From positions 310,001 to 374,000 of the forward strand of contig NZ_PVTE01000002.1 in the NCBI RefSeq assembly GCF_003002825.1: a stretch of 64,000 bases of DNA, written 5' to 3'. The stretch is from Spirosoma oryzae. GTDB taxonomy: Bacteria; Bacteroidota; Bacteroidia; Cytophagales; Spirosomataceae. A program made the translations under genes and the position numbers. Position 1 is the stretch's first letter; every line of letters begins with the position of its first letter. Shown here one piece after another: positions 44,069 to 51,112 of this stretch. The notes below the pieces were generated by a model. That model ran no database searches and was not told where the DNA came from. It saw nothing but the letters and a program-made list of their open reading frames with translations.

Positions 44069-44746
44069 TTATTCGTCGCTTTCTTCGTCATATCCCATCG
44101 ACGATGCATAGTCGCGTAATTTCTCCTTTAGCAGATTACGGGCGCGGTGCAAACGAGACCGAACCGTACCGATCGGAATGTCCAGAATTTTGGCCATCTC
44201 CTCGTACGTAAACCCTTCAATATCACAAAGTATAATTACCGTTCTAAAGTCGACGGGCAACGAGTTTAGCGCTGTTGCGACTTCGTCTCCGATCAGATCA
44301 GAAACCGTTTCGGCCCGTAGGTCGACGGTGTGTTCGGCTTCAGCGTCTTCCGAGTTATAGGTCGTTTCAACGTCCTGATAATCGACTTTTGCCGGCTCCT
44401 TACTTTTCTTCCGGTAATCGTTTATGAAGCTGTTCTTCAGAATTCGAAACAGCCATGCTTTTGCGTTAGTTCCTTGCTCAAATGACGAAATAAACCGGAA
44501 GGCTTTGAGGTAAGTATCCTGCACCAGATCATTCGCGTCGTCTTCATCCATCGTCAGCCGAAACGCAAAATTGTACATGGAATCTATGTGCGGCATAAAT
44601 TCCTTGTTGAAGACCTGGTATTTCTGCTGATCGGTATAGCTACTACGAGCAGGCGTTTCAGCAGCCGGTTGCTGACTATCGGGCTGTTGCGTTTGGTCGT
44701 CGTCGCGAGTCGGCGTATCTGACATAACTTCGGGTATGTTCGCCAT
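44069..44746 (-). CDS. ECF-type RNA polymerase sigma factor
   Basis: 225 residues from ATG 44746 (MANIPEVMSDTPTRDDD); an ATG at 44725 is also possible. An acidic/Gln-rich N-terminal tail precedes region 2 (YNFAFRLTMDEDDANDLVQDTYLKAFRFISSF and AKAWLFRILKNSFINDYRK) and region 4 (LPVDFRTVIILCDIEGFTYEEMAKILDIPIGTVRSRLHRARNLL). This is the group of RsrA-partner sigma factors. It sits directly upstream of the anti-sigma, a conserved arrangement for a stress-responsive regulator; the stress is unknown but the thiol-rich anti-sigma hints at redox. Confidence 0.9.
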   Translation of the reverse strand: MANIPEVMSDTPTRDDDQTQQPDSQQPAAETPARSSYTDQQKYQVFNKEFMPHIDSMYNFAFRLTMDEDDANDLVQDTYLKAFRFISSFEQGTNAKAWLFRILKNSFINDYRKKSKEPAKVDYQDVETTYNSEDAEAEHTVDLRAETVSDLIGDEVATALNSLPVDFRTVIILCDIEGFTYEEMAKILDIPIGTVRSRLHRARNLLKEKLRDYASSMGYDEESDE

Positions 44747-44918
44747 AAAAGTAATTGTTAATTGCCGTTTACCATCGGCCTGCGAAACCAATCAGAACGG
44801 CAATTTCTCCGTAAAACGCTGACCAGTATCAGGTTGAGACTGCAAAAATTAATCCTTTGTTCGAAAAAAAAGTTTTCACTGCCTATTTGTCAGTGAACGT
44901 TTCGTAGAGACCCAATGT

Positions 44919-44963
44919 TAAAGCCGCCTTTGCCACTCACACTGAGCAACAAAGTCGGCTTTA
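44919..44963. terminator. Hairpin downstream of the 170-residue gene
   Basis: TAAAGCCG-c-CTTTG (44919-44932) pairs with CAAAG-t-CGGCTTTA (44950-44963), one mismatch. Confidence 0.5.
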
Positions 44964-44979
44964 TTGGTAGACAAATCGG

Positions 44980-45492
44980 TTACGCAGCCACTGCCGTGAA
45001 ATAGCGTTTCAGCCACGTATCGGCCGCCCGGACCTGCCAGCCTGTCCGAAAAGCACCGGCTGTTTGGACCAGGGTGTCATAGATCAGCGTATCGGGTGTC
45101 AGGCGACCGGCCGTGACGGCGGCTTTCACGGATGGCAACAGAATGGTATCGACCACACCGTTATCGGCAGGCAGCGCCACCGCCCGATCTGTGAAATTAA
45201 TTGACGCACCCTGCTCACCCAGTTGTTGCGCCAGCGTGGCTAGCATCCGCACCGACGCATCGATCGAGCAACCGCTGGGCATGTGAAACCCCTCGTCGAC
45301 GCCAAGCACCACGAAGCGATTGTTGACAACCTGTACCGACGCCCGCAAGGCCTGGCCATGCGCGGCCCAGTCCGTCAGCGACTGTTGCATGCCTGTATTG
45401 ACCTGCGCACTTTCCTGATCCGTCAGGGGCCGATTGGCCTGATAGACCCACACACGGGCCGTATCAGGTAATTGATCAAAATCAACGTACAT
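44980..45492 (-). CDS. Conserved hypothetical protein (often mis-annotated 'ABC transporter ATPase')
   Basis: 170 residues beginning MYVDFDQLPDTARVWVYQANRPLTDQES, a sequence typical of a Bacteroidetes family that lies after Fe-S oxidoreductase genes and whose database label as an ABC ATPase is unjustified: no Walker motif is present. Conserved features are FVVLGVDEGFHMPSGCSIDASV and a terminal LKRYF. Its position, 26 bases after the CCG protein and in the same direction, suggests a link with that redox pair. Confidence 0.8.
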   Translation of the reverse strand: MYVDFDQLPDTARVWVYQANRPLTDQESAQVNTGMQQSLTDWAAHGQALRASVQVVNNRFVVLGVDEGFHMPSGCSIDASVRMLATLAQQLGEQGASINFTDRAVALPADNGVVDTILLPSVKAAVTAGRLTPDTLIYDTLVQTAGAFRTGWQVRAADTWLKRYFTAVAA

Positions 45493-45518
45493 ACCGTCGA
45501 AGCTGTTGGTTAAAGAAA

Positions 45519-46316
45519 TTACAACCCTTGCCCTTGCGCAATGAGTTCCGACACATCATAGACCCGTACACTGTCTTCCCGGTTCTTGTTTTTCACACCG
45601 TCCGACATCATTGTCATACAAAACGGACAAGCAACGGCAATCGTGTCTGCCCCCGTCGCCAGGGCCTCTTCTACCCGCTCGACGTTCACGTCTTTCGTCC
45701 CCGGTTCGGGTTCTTTGAAGTATTGTCCGCCACCCGCGCCACAGCAAAGTCCATTGGCCCGAACGCGTTTCATCTCGACCAGATCAGCATCTAAAGCGGC
45801 CAGAACCTCACGGGGTGCTTCGTACACTTTATTAGCGCGGCCCAGGTAGCAGGAGTCATGAAACGTAATTTTTCGTCCCTTGAACGATTGTCCACCCTCA
45901 ACTTTAACCCGCCCTTCGTCGATCAACCCCTGCAAAAATTGCGAGTGATGGATGACCTCGTACGTCCCGCCTAACTCGGGGTACTCATTTTTCAACGTGT
46001 TGAAGCAGTGCGGACAGGCCGTCACGATTTTCTTGACGTTGTACCCATTCAGTACCTGAATGTTAGCCATTGCCTGCATCTGAAACAGAAACTCGTTCCC
46101 CGCCCGACGCGCCGGGTCGCCCGTGCAGGCTTCTTCCGGCCCCAGGACGGCAAACTTTATTCCGACATGATTCAGAATGCGGACAAAAGCGATGGTCACT
46201 CGCTTATACCGATCGTCAAACGAGCCAGCACAGCCCACCCAGAACAGAATTTCCGGCTCTTCGCCCGACGCAGCCATGTCGGCCATCGTCGGTACAGTGT
46301 ATGTTTTCTCAAGCAT
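45519..46316 (-). CDS. Heterodisulfide-reductase-like Fe-S protein with CCG domains
   Basis: 265 residues. Two cysteine-rich CCG-type domains: the first with VGCAGSFDD...EACTGDPARRAGNE...TACPHCFNTL, the second with DSCYLGRANKVYEAPREVL...GLCCGAGGGQYF...ACPFCMTMM. These bind non-cubane or [4Fe-4S] clusters in HdrB/HdrD, LutA and GlpC-type proteins. It pairs with the adjacent membrane Fe-S protein as a split HdrD or LutAB-like system that may pass electrons between quinones and a thiol or organic acid; the substrate is not evident. Confidence 0.9.
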   Translation of the reverse strand: MLEKTYTVPTMADMAASGEEPEILFWVGCAGSFDDRYKRVTIAFVRILNHVGIKFAVLGPEEACTGDPARRAGNEFLFQMQAMANIQVLNGYNVKKIVTACPHCFNTLKNEYPELGGTYEVIHHSQFLQGLIDEGRVKVEGGQSFKGRKITFHDSCYLGRANKVYEAPREVLAALDADLVEMKRVRANGLCCGAGGGQYFKEPEPGTKDVNVERVEEALATGADTIAVACPFCMTMMSDGVKNKNREDSVRVYDVSELIAQGQGL

Positions 46317-46318
46317 GA

Positions 46319-46437
46319 TTTTACATTACAAAGTTGGATAGTCGTAAAGTTGTATAGTCATAAAGTTAGCTGACGCGCCCAGTGATAGTGACCAAGTATG
46401 CGCAGGCAACTTTACAACTATCCAACTCTAAAACTCC
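46319..46437. repeat. Palindrome, family 3, copy 2
   Basis: AGTTGGATAGTCGTAAAGTTG on the left pairs with CAACTTTACAACTATCCAACT on the right (one mismatch in 21), around a centre containing AAAGTTAGCTGACGCG, the family-3 word. It separates the two oxidoreductase genes. Confidence 0.8.
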
Positions 46438-46441
46438 ACGA

Positions 46442-47812
46442 TTATGAGTTAACCTGATCGGCCCAGTTGAAGCGGTCGCTGGGCGAGAACTTCCAGGGGG
46501 CCATGTTGTTCTCGATGTTGCTGAACATTGCATTCCACGAAGCCGGTGCCTGCGACTCTTCCATTACCCGGTACCGTCGTAGCTGCAGAATAATATCGAG
46601 CGGGTTGATATTAATCGGGCAGGCGTTGACGCAAGCCTGACAGGTCGTACAGGCATTGAGTTCTTCCGCCGTGATGTAGTCGCCCAGCAACGATTTATCG
46701 TCTTTGTAATCGGGACCGTTGGCTTTCCAGCCTTTTTGAATGTCTTCCAGCCGGTCGCGGGTATCCATCATGATCTTCCGGGGCGACAGTTTCTTACCGG
46801 TAATGTTAGCTGGACAGGCAGCCGTACAGCGCCCGCACTCCGTGCAGCTATACGCATTCATCAGGTTGATCCATTTCAGGTCTTCGACGTCCTTTGCGCC
46901 AAAGCGACCAATTTCTGCTGGTTGTTCGCCATTGTCGTTGACCTGTCCCCCATCTGGGTCTGTGGTGACGGGCAGACCCAGCGCCAGCTGAACTTCTTTC
47001 GTAATCTCCGGCATGTTCTGCATTTCGCCTTTTGGCTGCAAATCGGAGAAATACACGTTGGGAAATCCTAACGCGATGTGCAGGTGTTTCGAGTAAGTTA
47101 CATAGACGGCGAAAGCCAGAATGCCCAGAATATGCAGCCACCAGGCCGCCCGCTCATAGGCAACAAGCGCGGTATCGCTGAAACCCGTGAACAGCGGCTT
47201 CAGGTACTGACTCACCAGAAAATCCGGTACGATGCCCTGTAGTTCACCGTAGTGTCCCACGCCCCGATCGCGCAGCACGCTATCTGACGCATTCCAGGTT
47301 AGGAACGCGATCATCAGCAGGATTTCGGCAGTCAGGATGATTGTTGCGTCGGAGACAGGCCAGCCCTGCAATTCCCGGTGCCGACTCGCCTGCAAACGGC
47401 TAACCCGTGCGATAAACCGGCGACACAGAAACACAACACAGACCGCCAGCACGCCAAACGCCAATACTTCAAATACATCGATCAGCACCGGGTAGACGGC
47501 CGTAATCAAGGGCGCAAACAGCCGGTGCGTACCCAACAAACCATCCAGAATGATCTCCAGAATCTCGATGTTGATGATGATAAAACCTGCGTAGATGACG
47601 AAGTGCATCGTGCCCACCAGCAAGTTCGTGAACATCTTCTTCTGCCCGAACGCCACCAGCAGCATTGTCTTTAGCCGCTCGTCGGCATGATCGAAGCGAT
47701 TCTCGGCCCGGCCCAGCCGAATTGCCTTTGCAATAAGCCTGACTCGACCCGTAATGAACCAGGCCGTCGCTACCAGAGCCGCTGTGAACAAAATTTGCTG
47801 TACGATTTCCAT
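46442..47812 (-). CDS. Membrane-bound Fe-S oxidoreductase subunit (dicluster, NarI-like N-terminus)
   Basis: 456 residues. The N-terminal half has about five membrane helices resembling the NarI/DsrM gamma-subunit arrangement (including LLVGTMHFVIYAGFIIINIEILEII), where haem-binding His residues are possible. The C-terminal half is cytoplasmic with two [4Fe-4S] motifs, CTECGRCTAACPANITGKKL and CTTCQACVNACPININPL. It would take electrons from, or give them to, the quinone pool and exchange them with the CCG protein next to it. Start ATG at 47812. Confidence 0.9.
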   Translation of the reverse strand: MEIVQQILFTAALVATAWFITGRVRLIAKAIRLGRAENRFDHADERLKTMLLVAFGQKKMFTNLLVGTMHFVIYAGFIIINIEILEIILDGLLGTHRLFAPLITAVYPVLIDVFEVLAFGVLAVCVVFLCRRFIARVSRLQASRHRELQGWPVSDATIILTAEILLMIAFLTWNASDSVLRDRGVGHYGELQGIVPDFLVSQYLKPLFTGFSDTALVAYERAAWWLHILGILAFAVYVTYSKHLHIALGFPNVYFSDLQPKGEMQNMPEITKEVQLALGLPVTTDPDGGQVNDNGEQPAEIGRFGAKDVEDLKWINLMNAYSCTECGRCTAACPANITGKKLSPRKIMMDTRDRLEDIQKGWKANGPDYKDDKSLLGDYITAEELNACTTCQACVNACPININPLDIILQLRRYRVMEESQAPASWNAMFSNIENNMAPWKFSPSDRFNWADQVNS

Positions 47813-47895
47813 TTATTTTCATCGATTACAGTACTGAAAATCAGTACTGTTTATAGAACAGGCACTATTATTTTTACTTTTTTTAGCCTAACCTA

Positions 47896-47926
47896 TTGCG
47901 TATTGTCGGTTACGCTCTTAGTTTTG
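47896..47926 (+). promoter_or_regulatory. tRNA-Phe promoter, TTG-N20-TAGTTTTG
   Basis: TTG at 47896-47898 and TAGTTTTG at 47919-47926, 12 bases before the tRNA. A textbook example of the consensus in this genome. Confidence 0.7.
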
Positions 47927-47938
47927 CACCCACGTTAA

Positions 47939-48014
47939 GGTGATGTAGCTCAGTTGGTAGAGCAAAGGACTGAAAATCCTTGTGTCGGCGGTTCGATTCC
48001 GTCCATCACCACCA
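47939..48014 (+). tRNA. tRNA-Phe (anticodon GAA), with encoded CCA
   Basis: 76 nt. Acceptor arms GGTGATG and CATCACC pair fully; D-arm GCTC...GAGC, anticodon stem AGGA/TCCT with loop CTGAAAA (GAA), T-arm GGCGGTTCGATTCCGTC, and A-CCA encoded at 48011-48014. Confidence 0.97.
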
Positions 48015-48023
48015 CCTCAACGC

Positions 48024-48051
48024 AAGCCTTCCCTGTGGGAAGGCTTTTTTT
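48024..48051 (+). terminator. Terminator of tRNA-Phe
   Basis: AAGCCTTCCC (48024-48033) pairs perfectly with GGGAAGGCTT (48037-48046) around TGT, followed by a T-run. Confidence 0.9.
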
Positions 48052-48100
48052 ATGCTTGTACTGTCCGGTCAATGCAGTCTTTCGTCTCATATAAACCCAA

Positions 48101-48140
48101 TTAGTATGCAAGCATACTAATTTTTGCGTGAGCAAAGATA
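48101..48140 (-). promoter_or_regulatory. Operator-like dyad beside a minus-strand -7 box
   Basis: TTAGTATGCAAGCATACTAA (48101-48120) is a perfect 9-9 dyad with only 2 bases between arms, too tight for an RNA hairpin and so more like a protein-binding site. TATCTTTG (minus, 48133-48140) is a -7 box placing the dyad just inside the transcript. No credible gene follows on this strand. Confidence 0.35.
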
Positions 48141-48229
48141 CGGGCTTCCCCGAAGAGAACAAGCGATAGCCAGCCTTGGTTAGGACGAATTAGAGCGGAA
48201 AAAGCATAAACCAACGACTCCTTGTTGGT

Positions 48230-50044
48230 CTACTGGGTCAGTTCATTGATTTGGATGCCTATGGCCTGCATAAGCTGACTGGCGTTGAACGCCGTGCAGA
48301 CCCCCGAACGGAGCTGGTAATCGAACACAAGTTCGCCGGCGCGCAAGTCCGACTGAAAATGGTAGTTGCGAATGAAATCAGACGCGTTGGTCAGCTGGCC
48401 AAGTTCGAGGTCGTGCGTAGAGACGAAACCGGATGCCGTCGTTTTGTGCAGTTGCCGGATCAACGCTTCCGCCCCCCGGTGCCGGTCGACAGAGTTAGTC
48501 CCTTTTAAGATTTCATCCAGAAAATACAGCACGGGCAGCGTCGATGGCGTATTCGTGAGCGTAATCAACGCCTGTAAGCGCTTTAATTCTGCGTAGAACG
48601 ACGATGTACTTTCTTCCAGCGAATCCTGCGTTCGCATACTGGTAAAGACCTGTACGACCGAACAACTGAACTGCTCGGCACTGACGACCGCCCCCGCCAG
48701 CGCCAGCACTACGTTAGCCCCAACCGTCCGTAGAAAGGTACTCTTGCCCGACATATTCGAGCCTGTAATCAGTATCGTTTGCCCCGAACCGATCATACTC
48801 AGCGAATTAGCCACGCTCCGGCCGGGTACCAGCAGGGGGTGTGATGCAGCTGTCATCGTAAGCGCTAGTTCACCATCGGTGATTATCGGGGTAGCATAGG
48901 CCGGGTGTGCGTAGGCAAAGCCAGCCAGGCTGTTTAGGGCTTCCAGTTCACCCAGTGCGTCGAACCAGCGACGAAGAGCTGGCCCGTGTCGTACGCGCCA
49001 GTTTGTGAGTCGGACGAGGTAGTGCCAGTCCCAAAGCGTGGCGATACCGAAGAGGAAATAGAAATACGGGTTACGCCGATAATTGAGCCCTTCTGTCAGA
49101 CTAGCCAGTTCGCGAACGGCCTCCGACGCTTTCTGCGACTGACTCGACAGCGCTTCCCGGATCGCCACCAGCCGGGTCGCCTTACCCGATACCTGTTCGG
49201 CCTGCACAAACAGCGTATTGACCGTTTGCAAGGCTGTCGACAGTTCAACCGTCTGATCGCTCAGGCGCATAATCCGCTCAGCCGTTTGCCGCAATACAAG
49301 CCAGGATATGCCTACGGACGCGATTACGGCTACACCCGGCACATAACCGATCAACCAGGCGACGAACAGCGCCAGCGTCACCACAGGCAGTACAAAGCGC
49401 CCAATGTTGATATAACCGGGTAACGGTTCGTTTGGCGCTTCGGCCCAATTGATGAGCGCGTCCGGCGACCGACCCACTGTTTCCTCTACCCGTGCCAGCG
49501 CTTCGAATTGCTGACGCCAGTCGAGTTGCGAGACGAGCTGTTGTACCGCTTCCTGCCGTAGCCGGATTGCGTCAGCGGGCGACGGATTTTGCAGCCAGGT
49601 AGCCAGTCGAATCTGTCCTTCGCGTGTATGGGTCCGGTTGAGCAGCCGGAACAGCGAATGAACGCCGAAAACGTCCAGGTCCCCAGCATACGGATGCACG
49701 GCAGACGTAAACAGTTGACCCGTTTCGGGTCGGCGATACTGCCGTTGAAGCCGGGCCGCTTCGTCTTCGTTGACGAACACCAACTGACGCGCCAGATCAC
49801 GCTCACGCCGGATGGCCTGATGCTTTCGCAGCAGAATCAAAAAGCCAACAATGCCAACGGCCAACACGCCCACAGCCGCCCACGACTGCCCCGCCTGACC
49901 AAGCAACCACACGGCAATGACAGCCACCGCAAACCAGACCAGCCGAATCATGGCCAGTTGGTTGTGCCGCTGCTGGGCGTTCTGCTCCTGTTGTAAAAAC
50001 GTTTGCTGCCGCTGTTGAAACACAGCGTTTGGATCACTTTGCAT
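48230..50044 (-). CDS. Membrane-anchored MutS-family ATPase
   Basis: 604 residues from ATG 50044 (MQSDPNAVFQQRQQTFLQQ), overlapping the preceding gene by 11 bases. It has two hydrophobic segments near residues 28-70 and a pair near 190-230, unlike cytosolic MutS. The helical core and the ATPase domain follow: Walker A TGSNMSGKSTFLRTVGANV, signature region SSFYAELKRLQALI, Walker B PVLYFLDEILKGTNSVDR and the switch STHDLELG. The mismatch-reading N-terminal domains of MutS1 are absent. Such proteins form a Bacteroidetes-typical MutS-like group of unknown role, possibly DNA-linked at the membrane. Confidence 0.9.
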   Translation of the reverse strand: MQSDPNAVFQQRQQTFLQQEQNAQQRHNQLAMIRLVWFAVAVIAVWLLGQAGQSWAAVGVLAVGIVGFLILLRKHQAIRRERDLARQLVFVNEDEAARLQRQYRRPETGQLFTSAVHPYAGDLDVFGVHSLFRLLNRTHTREGQIRLATWLQNPSPADAIRLRQEAVQQLVSQLDWRQQFEALARVEETVGRSPDALINWAEAPNEPLPGYINIGRFVLPVVTLALFVAWLIGYVPGVAVIASVGISWLVLRQTAERIMRLSDQTVELSTALQTVNTLFVQAEQVSGKATRLVAIREALSSQSQKASEAVRELASLTEGLNYRRNPYFYFLFGIATLWDWHYLVRLTNWRVRHGPALRRWFDALGELEALNSLAGFAYAHPAYATPIITDGELALTMTAASHPLLVPGRSVANSLSMIGSGQTILITGSNMSGKSTFLRTVGANVVLALAGAVVSAEQFSCSVVQVFTSMRTQDSLEESTSSFYAELKRLQALITLTNTPSTLPVLYFLDEILKGTNSVDRHRGAEALIRQLHKTTASGFVSTHDLELGQLTNASDFIRNYHFQSDLRAGELVFDYQLRSGVCTAFNASQLMQAIGIQINELTQ

Positions 50045-50576
50045 AGTTATTCTTTGCTTCGTCGAACGCCTTGACGGCGTCTTCTTTTTTGAAAGCCCGT
50101 GCGGAGGGGTGCGTCCAGTAACAAAATTTGGCGGGGCCAGTGTATTTCTTTTCAAACGTGCCTACATGGTAGCCAAGCTCCTTACCCGTGACAATTACAA
50201 TATCAGGCGTCAGTTGTGCTATGACATAGTCGAGAGCCTCCTCAGCTTCCGCCCACATTTCAGGAGTCGGCCGCATACGTGGCCCATCCCCGACGAACTG
50301 CTGCACGTAATTATAAAACGCTACTCGATTCCACAGCTTATGTTCCTCTTCCAGGCTGATCCATTCATACGGCTTTCCGAGTAAAATCTTGGCGATTTTT
50401 GTAAAGAAAGGGCTACTACCTTTTTGACAAAGCGCCCAATCTTTGACGACATACTGCGTAAATGCAGGAGTATACCACTCGGGCTTACCGTAGTGCGACT
50501 CACCGAGTACCAGAATCTTCGGTGCTTGACTAGGGTAGTTCTCTCCTACCCAAGGTTCAAAAAAAGGCTCCTGCAT
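50034..50576 (-). CDS. UDG-superfamily-like protein, coupled to the MutS-family gene
   Basis: 180 residues from ATG 50576 (MQEPFFEPWVGENYPSQAPKILVLGESHYGKPEWY). PKILVLGESHYG matches the first strand-loop of uracil-DNA-glycosylase-fold proteins and PDIVIVTGKELGYHV with a later THPSARAF resembles their C-terminal strands and HPS loop. The canonical catalytic Asp/His set is not clear, so glycosylase activity is uncertain. It is probably not a typical UDG but a member of the hypothetical 'UDG-like' group. Translationally coupled to the MutS homologue by an 11-base overlap. Confidence 0.65.
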   Translation of the reverse strand: MQEPFFEPWVGENYPSQAPKILVLGESHYGKPEWYTPAFTQYVVKDWALCQKGSSPFFTKIAKILLGKPYEWISLEEEHKLWNRVAFYNYVQQFVGDGPRMRPTPEMWAEAEEALDYVIAQLTPDIVIVTGKELGYHVGTFEKKYTGPAKFCYWTHPSARAFKKEDAVKAFDEAKNNYAK

Positions 50577-50602
50577 GGCTGCTGTGAATTTAGATTTTGC
50601 AC

Positions 50603-50633
50603 ATAAAAATAATGTCGGGTTGCGAACCCGACA
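50603..50633 (-). terminator. fur terminator
   Basis: TGTCGGGTT/AACCCGACA stem of 9 bp around GCG, followed on the minus strand by a T-rich stretch. Confidence 0.75.
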
Positions 50634-50665
50634 CCACAGCAATCAAACACCTACACTGAGAAATA

Positions 50666-51079
50666 CTACTGCTTGCAGTCGCGGCAGGTGCCCTGAATAA
50701 GCAGGTTTGTTTCCCGGCGCTCGTAGCCTTCGGGAAGCACTAATGCCGGTATACGAACGCTATCCAGGCAAACGGTCTGACCGCAGTTTTCGCACTTAAA
50801 ATGGACATGGTCGTGATGGTGGTGCCCCTGCGAACAGGTATCTCGGCAAAGGGCATATTTCGTTCCCCCTTCATCGTCCAGCACTTTATGAAGCAGTCCT
50901 TTATCCAGAAACGTCCGCAGCGTTCGGTAGATCGTTACCCGGTCGTGGTCGGGGCCGAGACCACTCTCGACGTCGTTGTGGGCCAATGCATAACCCGCCT
51001 TCAAAAACAGGTCGAGCACTTCCTCCCGGCCAGCCGTGTGGCGGAGGTTAAAGCTTTTAAGTGTCTGGGCAGCGTTCAT
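50666..51079 (-). CDS. Fur-family metalloregulator
   Basis: 137 residues. The winged helix contains GLGPDHDRVTIYRTLRTFLDKGLLHKV, and the metal-binding part has HHHHDHVHFKCENC plus a C-terminal CRDC that completes the structural zinc site. The His-rich loop is longer than in iron-type Fur, so a zinc or peroxide sensor (Zur/PerR type) is possible. Monocistronic with a terminator. Confidence 0.9.
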   Translation of the reverse strand: MNAAQTLKSFNLRHTAGREEVLDLFLKAGYALAHNDVESGLGPDHDRVTIYRTLRTFLDKGLLHKVLDDEGGTKYALCRDTCSQGHHHHDHVHFKCENCGQTVCLDSVRIPALVLPEGYERRETNLLIQGTCRDCKQ

Positions 51080-51112
51080 ACAAATTGACGGTATAGGGTA
51101 AGGAATTTCCGA

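Noticed and set aside
47950-48162. 70-residue minus-strand frame across the tRNA
   Set aside because: It is antisense to tRNA-Phe and its terminator; the MDGIEPPTQGFS stretch is the usual artefact of translating the complement of a tRNA.
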